Assembly (NCBI GenBank): GCA_041675005.1
Contig: JBAYUQ010000028.1
Location: forward strand, 1-35,894
Length of the DNA: 35,894 nucleotides
Direction of reading: 5' to 3'
Source of the DNA: PGYR01 sp041675005
Lineage (GTDB): Bacteria; Bacteroidota; Ignavibacteria; Kapaibacteriales; UBA2268
The stretch's first letter is position 1. The number at the start of each line of letters is the position of its first letter. Of this stretch, positions 32,593 through 35,894 are shown in pieces. A model generated the notes under the pieces. It did no database searches. It saw only the letters and a list, made by a program, of their open reading frames with translations, and was not told the DNA's origin. The translations under genes and the position numbers were made by a program.

Positions 32593-35448
32593 ATGAACTA
32601 CTTGACTAAGATAATCTTACTATTCGGAGCTATGACGATAATGTCAATGTCTCTATTCTCACAAACTGGTACTCTATCTGGTAAAATAACTGACCAAGAT
32701 TACGGCGACGCTATGATAGGCGCTACCGTACAAATCAAGGATACCAAGTTAGGTGCTATGACTAAAATAGATGGTAGCTTTATCATCAAAAAAATCACTC
32801 CTGGGACTTATACGGTTACTTTCTCATATATAGGTTATGCAAAAACTGAAGTAAAAGATGTAATAATCAAAGCTGATGAAGTAACAAAAATAGATATTGC
32901 ATTGAAAACTGAATCAGGCATGAGCGAAGAGGTGTTAGTCACTGCTAAAGCTGTTCAAGAAACAGGTGCAGCGCTACTAAAAGAAAGACAAAAATCGCAA
33001 TCATTCTCTGATGCTATTGGATCTAAAGAAATTTCTCGTGGTGGTGCTAGTGATGCTGCTTCTGCGATGAATAATGTAACTGGTGCATCGATAGTGGACG
33101 GCAAGCACGTACTCATTCGTGGATTGGGAGACAGATATTCGAATACACAATTAAACGGTACAAGTTTACCAAGCTCTGATCCTGATAAAAAATCTGTTCA
33201 GCTAGATTTATTTCCTGCTGCTATGATAGAAAATATAGTAACAATCAAAACGGCTACTCCTGATAAACCTGGTGATTTCACAGGTGGTTCAGTTAATATT
33301 AAAACAAAATCTTTTCCCGATAAATTCAAAGCGGGATTATCTTTATCTTCAACTGCAAATTCAATAGTTACTGGGCAAGATGTATTAACTTACAACGGCT
33401 CTTCAACTGATTGGTTGGGTTTTGATAATGGTAAAAGAAATGTTCCAGATGCAATTCAAAACTCTAATGGGATACCATCGGTAACTGAAGTCAGAAGCAA
33501 AAAGAAAGATACTGATGGATTGGGTGCTACTAAGCTTAATGATTTATCAAATGCTTTCGATTCAGAGATGGCACCAAGTATAACACAAGCACCACTTAAT
33601 GGAAAAATGTCACTTAATATGGGTGACCAATTCACAGTATTCGGCAATTCTATGGGTTATCTTGCTAGTTTGAGTTATGGTAACAATAACAACAACTATT
33701 CAGACGGGCAATTTGCAATTTACGAGCTGACTTCTGGTAGTGCTAATGAACTTAGATCAACTAAAATAATCAATGATTCTAAAAGCTCGTCAGAAGTAAA
33801 CTGGGGAACTTTGGCTAATATAGCTTATGACTTTTCACCTACTGATCAAGTTAAGTTCAACTTATTCTACAATCAATCGGGAGAAGCAGTTGCTCAAAGT
33901 ATTTCTTACTATGATGAATACTACCCTGAGGCAAGTCAAATTCGCTCAAGCACATTAAAATATACTGAAAGAAATATACAATCATATCAACTATCTGGAG
34001 AACATAGCATTGCTTCTATTTCCAATGCAAAAGTTGAATGGAATGTTTCGACTGCAAATACTTTGCAAAATGAGCCAGATTTGCGTTTCTTTACTTACGA
34101 AATAAATAATATAGCAGGCACGGATACAACATGGAGAATTGACGAAAATCACTATGACTTACCTACACGTTACTACAGAGATTTGCAAGAAAATTCTAAC
34201 AATGCTAAACTTGATATTGAGATTCCTTTAACTGAAGCTATTGGTACGGCATTTAAACTAAAAACAGGATTTGCTTTCCAAGCGAAAGACAGAAATTTCA
34301 ATCAGGATAGATATGTAATTGGTAAAGACCATGATATGACATTCGACGGTAATGTAAATCAATTCGTCAAAGATAGTAGCGGTATTAGTGACTGGAAGTC
34401 AACCAATAACTTCAATTACTTTGGACTATATATCGAAGATAGATTCGTACCAAAGGATGCTTACACAGGCAAAGAAGATATATCAGCTTTCTACGGAATG
34501 GTAGATGTGGAACTATTCACAGGAATGAGATTGATAGGTGGGGCTAGATTAGAAAGTACTGATATGTCTATCACGAGCAGAGATACATCACTACCAATAG
34601 CTGCGATTAACAAATCTGATTTATTACCTTCAATGAATGCTATATATAATCTTACTGAAAACCAGAACATCAGATTCGCTTATGGTAAGACATTAGCAAG
34701 ACCTACTTTCAGGGAACTCGCTGATTTTGACTTCTTCGAATTTGTTGGTGGCTATACTTTCATCGGTAATCCGGATTTGCAAAGAAGTCTGATTGACAAC
34801 TTCGATATTCGTTGGGAATGGTTCATGAATCCAGGTGAAATCTTATCGGTAAGTGGGTTTTACAAAGATTTCACGAACCCTATACAACGAGTTATAGTTA
34901 ACGCAAATGGTAACGTACAGATGAGAAATGTGGCTAGTGCAAGATTATACGGATTAGAGTTTGAAGCAAGAAAAAGTTTAGGATTTATATCTGCTCTCGA
35001 GAACTTCCAATTAGGTGTAAATGTCACTATAGTTAATTCGATAGTTGATTTATCTGAAAGTGAATATCTCCTGAATAAATCTTATGACCCAAATGCTTCT
35101 CGTACAAGACAATTGCAAGGACAATCACCTTATGTTATAAACTTAGATTTGGCTTATGTCAATTACGACCTAGGTTTAGATGCAGGACTTCACTTCAATG
35201 TATTCGGTGAGAGACTTTCTGATGTTAGTTTGGGTGGTACTCCAGACATTTTCGAACAACCACGTAATATGCTGAACTTTACTTTCAGCAAAAGATTAAT
35301 AGACAATCTTAATCTTAAATTCACAGCAAGAAATTTACTTGATGCTCGAATGGAAAAACTATACCATTTCAAAGGTCAAGAATTTTACAATACACAATAT
35401 GACTTAGGAACAACCCTTTCATTAGGCTTTTCTTATACATTTGAATAA
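32593..35448 (+). CDS. TonB-dependent outer membrane receptor
   Basis: About 951 residues. After a signal peptide (about 1-23) comes a carboxypeptidase-regulatory-like domain (about 26-105; GTLSGKITD, GATVQIKDT, GTYTVTFSYIGY), a TonB-box-like EEVLVTA (112-118), a plug domain with VLIRGLGDRYSNTQLNG and the segment PGDFTGGSVNIKTK, then a long beta-barrel ending in the aromatic FSYTFE. The ligand is unknown. I chose the ATG at 32593 because it gives a clean signal peptide; a frame from 32578 adds five residues. The next gene starts 40 bp downstream and is probably a co-expressed surface partner. Confidence 0.9.
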   Translation: MNYLTKIILLFGAMTIMSMSLFSQTGTLSGKITDQDYGDAMIGATVQIKDTKLGAMTKIDGSFIIKKITPGTYTVTFSYIGYAKTEVKDVIIKADEVTKIDIALKTESGMSEEVLVTAKAVQETGAALLKERQKSQSFSDAIGSKEISRGGASDAASAMNNVTGASIVDGKHVLIRGLGDRYSNTQLNGTSLPSSDPDKKSVQLDLFPAAMIENIVTIKTATPDKPGDFTGGSVNIKTKSFPDKFKAGLSLSSTANSIVTGQDVLTYNGSSTDWLGFDNGKRNVPDAIQNSNGIPSVTEVRSKKKDTDGLGATKLNDLSNAFDSEMAPSITQAPLNGKMSLNMGDQFTVFGNSMGYLASLSYGNNNNNYSDGQFAIYELTSGSANELRSTKIINDSKSSSEVNWGTLANIAYDFSPTDQVKFNLFYNQSGEAVAQSISYYDEYYPEASQIRSSTLKYTERNIQSYQLSGEHSIASISNAKVEWNVSTANTLQNEPDLRFFTYEINNIAGTDTTWRIDENHYDLPTRYYRDLQENSNNAKLDIEIPLTEAIGTAFKLKTGFAFQAKDRNFNQDRYVIGKDHDMTFDGNVNQFVKDSSGISDWKSTNNFNYFGLYIEDRFVPKDAYTGKEDISAFYGMVDVELFTGMRLIGGARLESTDMSITSRDTSLPIAAINKSDLLPSMNAIYNLTENQNIRFAYGKTLARPTFRELADFDFFEFVGGYTFIGNPDLQRSLIDNFDIRWEWFMNPGEILSVSGFYKDFTNPIQRVIVNANGNVQMRNVASARLYGLEFEARKSLGFISALENFQLGVNVTIVNSIVDLSESEYLLNKSYDPNASRTRQLQGQSPYVINLDLAYVNYDLGLDAGLHFNVFGERLSDVSLGGTPDIFEQPRNMLNFTFSKRLIDNLNLKFTARNLLDARMEKLYHFKGQEFYNTQYDLGTTLSLGFSYTFE

Positions 35449-35488
35449 ATATTTTTTATTATAATATACTTTATTAGGAGTTTATAGA

Positions 35489-35894
35489 ATGCAAAAGTTA
35501 CTACAATTGATCATAGCAATGATGATAGTAGGATATACATCACAAGCAGAAACTATCACAGTAACTGATAGTTGGATAAATGCAGGTGAAAAGAAGACAA
35601 TGACGGCAGATAACATTTATGTTCTAGATCGCTTCGTTTTCGTAGAAGACGGTGCGGAACTATGGATAGAACCAGGGACAGTAATACAAGGTAAACCAGG
35701 ACAAGAATCAAACGCATCAGCTTTAATTATCGCTCGTGGTGGTAAAATTTATGCTGAAGGAACTCCAGACAAACCGATCATCTTCACATTCGAGGGAGAT
35801 GATCCTTATGATAATACAGATTATCCAATGGAAGAATCAGGACTTTGGGGGGGACTAATAATATTAGGTAATGCTCCTACTAATAATCCAGAAA
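35489..35894 (+). CDS. Secreted beta-helix-like surface protein (3' cut)
   Basis: Open to the window end; 135 residues are visible. AGGAG lies 8 bp before the ATG. A signal peptide (about 1-20, ending TSQA) is followed by a region with WIEPGTVIQG, ALIIARGGKIYAEGT and KPIIFTF, then GLWGGLIILGNAP. This pattern is typical of large Bacteroidota surface proteins with right-handed beta-helix-like repeats, frequently adjacent to TonB-dependent receptors. Function unknown. A seven-G run (35847-35853) encodes the WGG motif. Confidence 0.75.
   Translation, partial: MQKLLQLIIAMMIVGYTSQAETITVTDSWINAGEKKTMTADNIYVLDRFVFVEDGAELWIEPGTVIQGKPGQESNASALIIARGGKIYAEGTPDKPIIFTFEGDDPYDNTDYPMEESGLWGGLIILGNAPTNNPE

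Noticed and set aside
32333..32596. An 87-codon frame with GTG start before the TonB-dependent receptor
   Set aside because: The start falls almost at the presumed transcription start, the composition is poor for a protein, and the frame overlaps the receptor start. Treated as leader.
35847..35853. G7 run as a phase-variation switch in the last gene
   Set aside because: It encodes a motif-like WGG in frame and the gene is cut by the window end, so no phase-variable design can be supported.

Overview
The window is AT-rich bacterial chromosome, most probably from the Bacteroidota/Chlorobiota (FCB) side of the tree. The evidence is two proteins with type IX secretion C-terminal sorting domains, divergent promoters of the TAnnTTTG class (the Bacteroidota sigma factor -7 element) in front of serA and serC, the serA-DUF1015/serC layout, a Bat-type operon (MoxR, DUF58, BatD-like, VWA), a TonB-dependent receptor of the carboxypeptidase-regulatory-domain type, an SDR-type threonine dehydrogenase and a CfiA-like subclass B1 metallo-beta-lactamase. 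I cannot name a genus.

Layout. 1-446 has no gene and holds a degenerate dispersed repeat. 447-4185: a small lipoprotein, a secreted M43 metalloprotease and a DUF4153 membrane protein. 4262-7679: serine biosynthesis, with serA-DUF1015 transcribed leftward and serC rightward. 7706-14642: a leftward, tightly overlapped five-gene unit (threonine dehydrogenase, three tandem GT-C glycosyltransferase paralogues, an O-antigen ligase/polymerase-like protein). 14747-16430: a small membrane protein and an HTH/PIN toxin-antitoxin pair preceded by four 9-bp tandem repeats. 16476-18993: a leftward group of B1 metallo-beta-lactamase, membrane protein, lipocalin-like protein and pirin. 19162-26967: moxR, DUF58, a giant BNR/FN3/T9SS secreted protein, BatD-like, BatA-like and lipB in nearly gapless succession, followed by tRNA-Gly(GCC). 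27137-29181: a small decayed frame, a DKNYY-repeat lipoprotein and a putative HExxH protease. 29178-31919: glgA divergent from panB, and a lipoprotein with a CX4CH haem-like motif. 31920-32592 is a long leader with repeats and a strong hairpin. 32593-35894: a TonB-dependent receptor and the start of a secreted beta-helix-like protein cut by the window end.

How the genes fit together. Much of the window is about the cell envelope: secreted T9SS cargo, outer-membrane uptake, surface glycan assembly, and a Bat stress/envelope operon. The rest is core metabolism (serine, threonine, lipoate, pantothenate, glycogen). I see no prophage, no CRISPR array and no intact transposase. The features that seem most worth follow-up are the CfiA-like beta-lactamase in a four-gene unit, the giant sortilin-like T9SS protein embedded in the Bat operon, the triplicated translationally coupled glycosyltransferases headed by a threonine dehydrogenase, DUF1015 as a serine-pathway partner, the 9-bp repeats in front of the toxin-antitoxin pair, and the diverged inverted repeat family found at both ends of the window.
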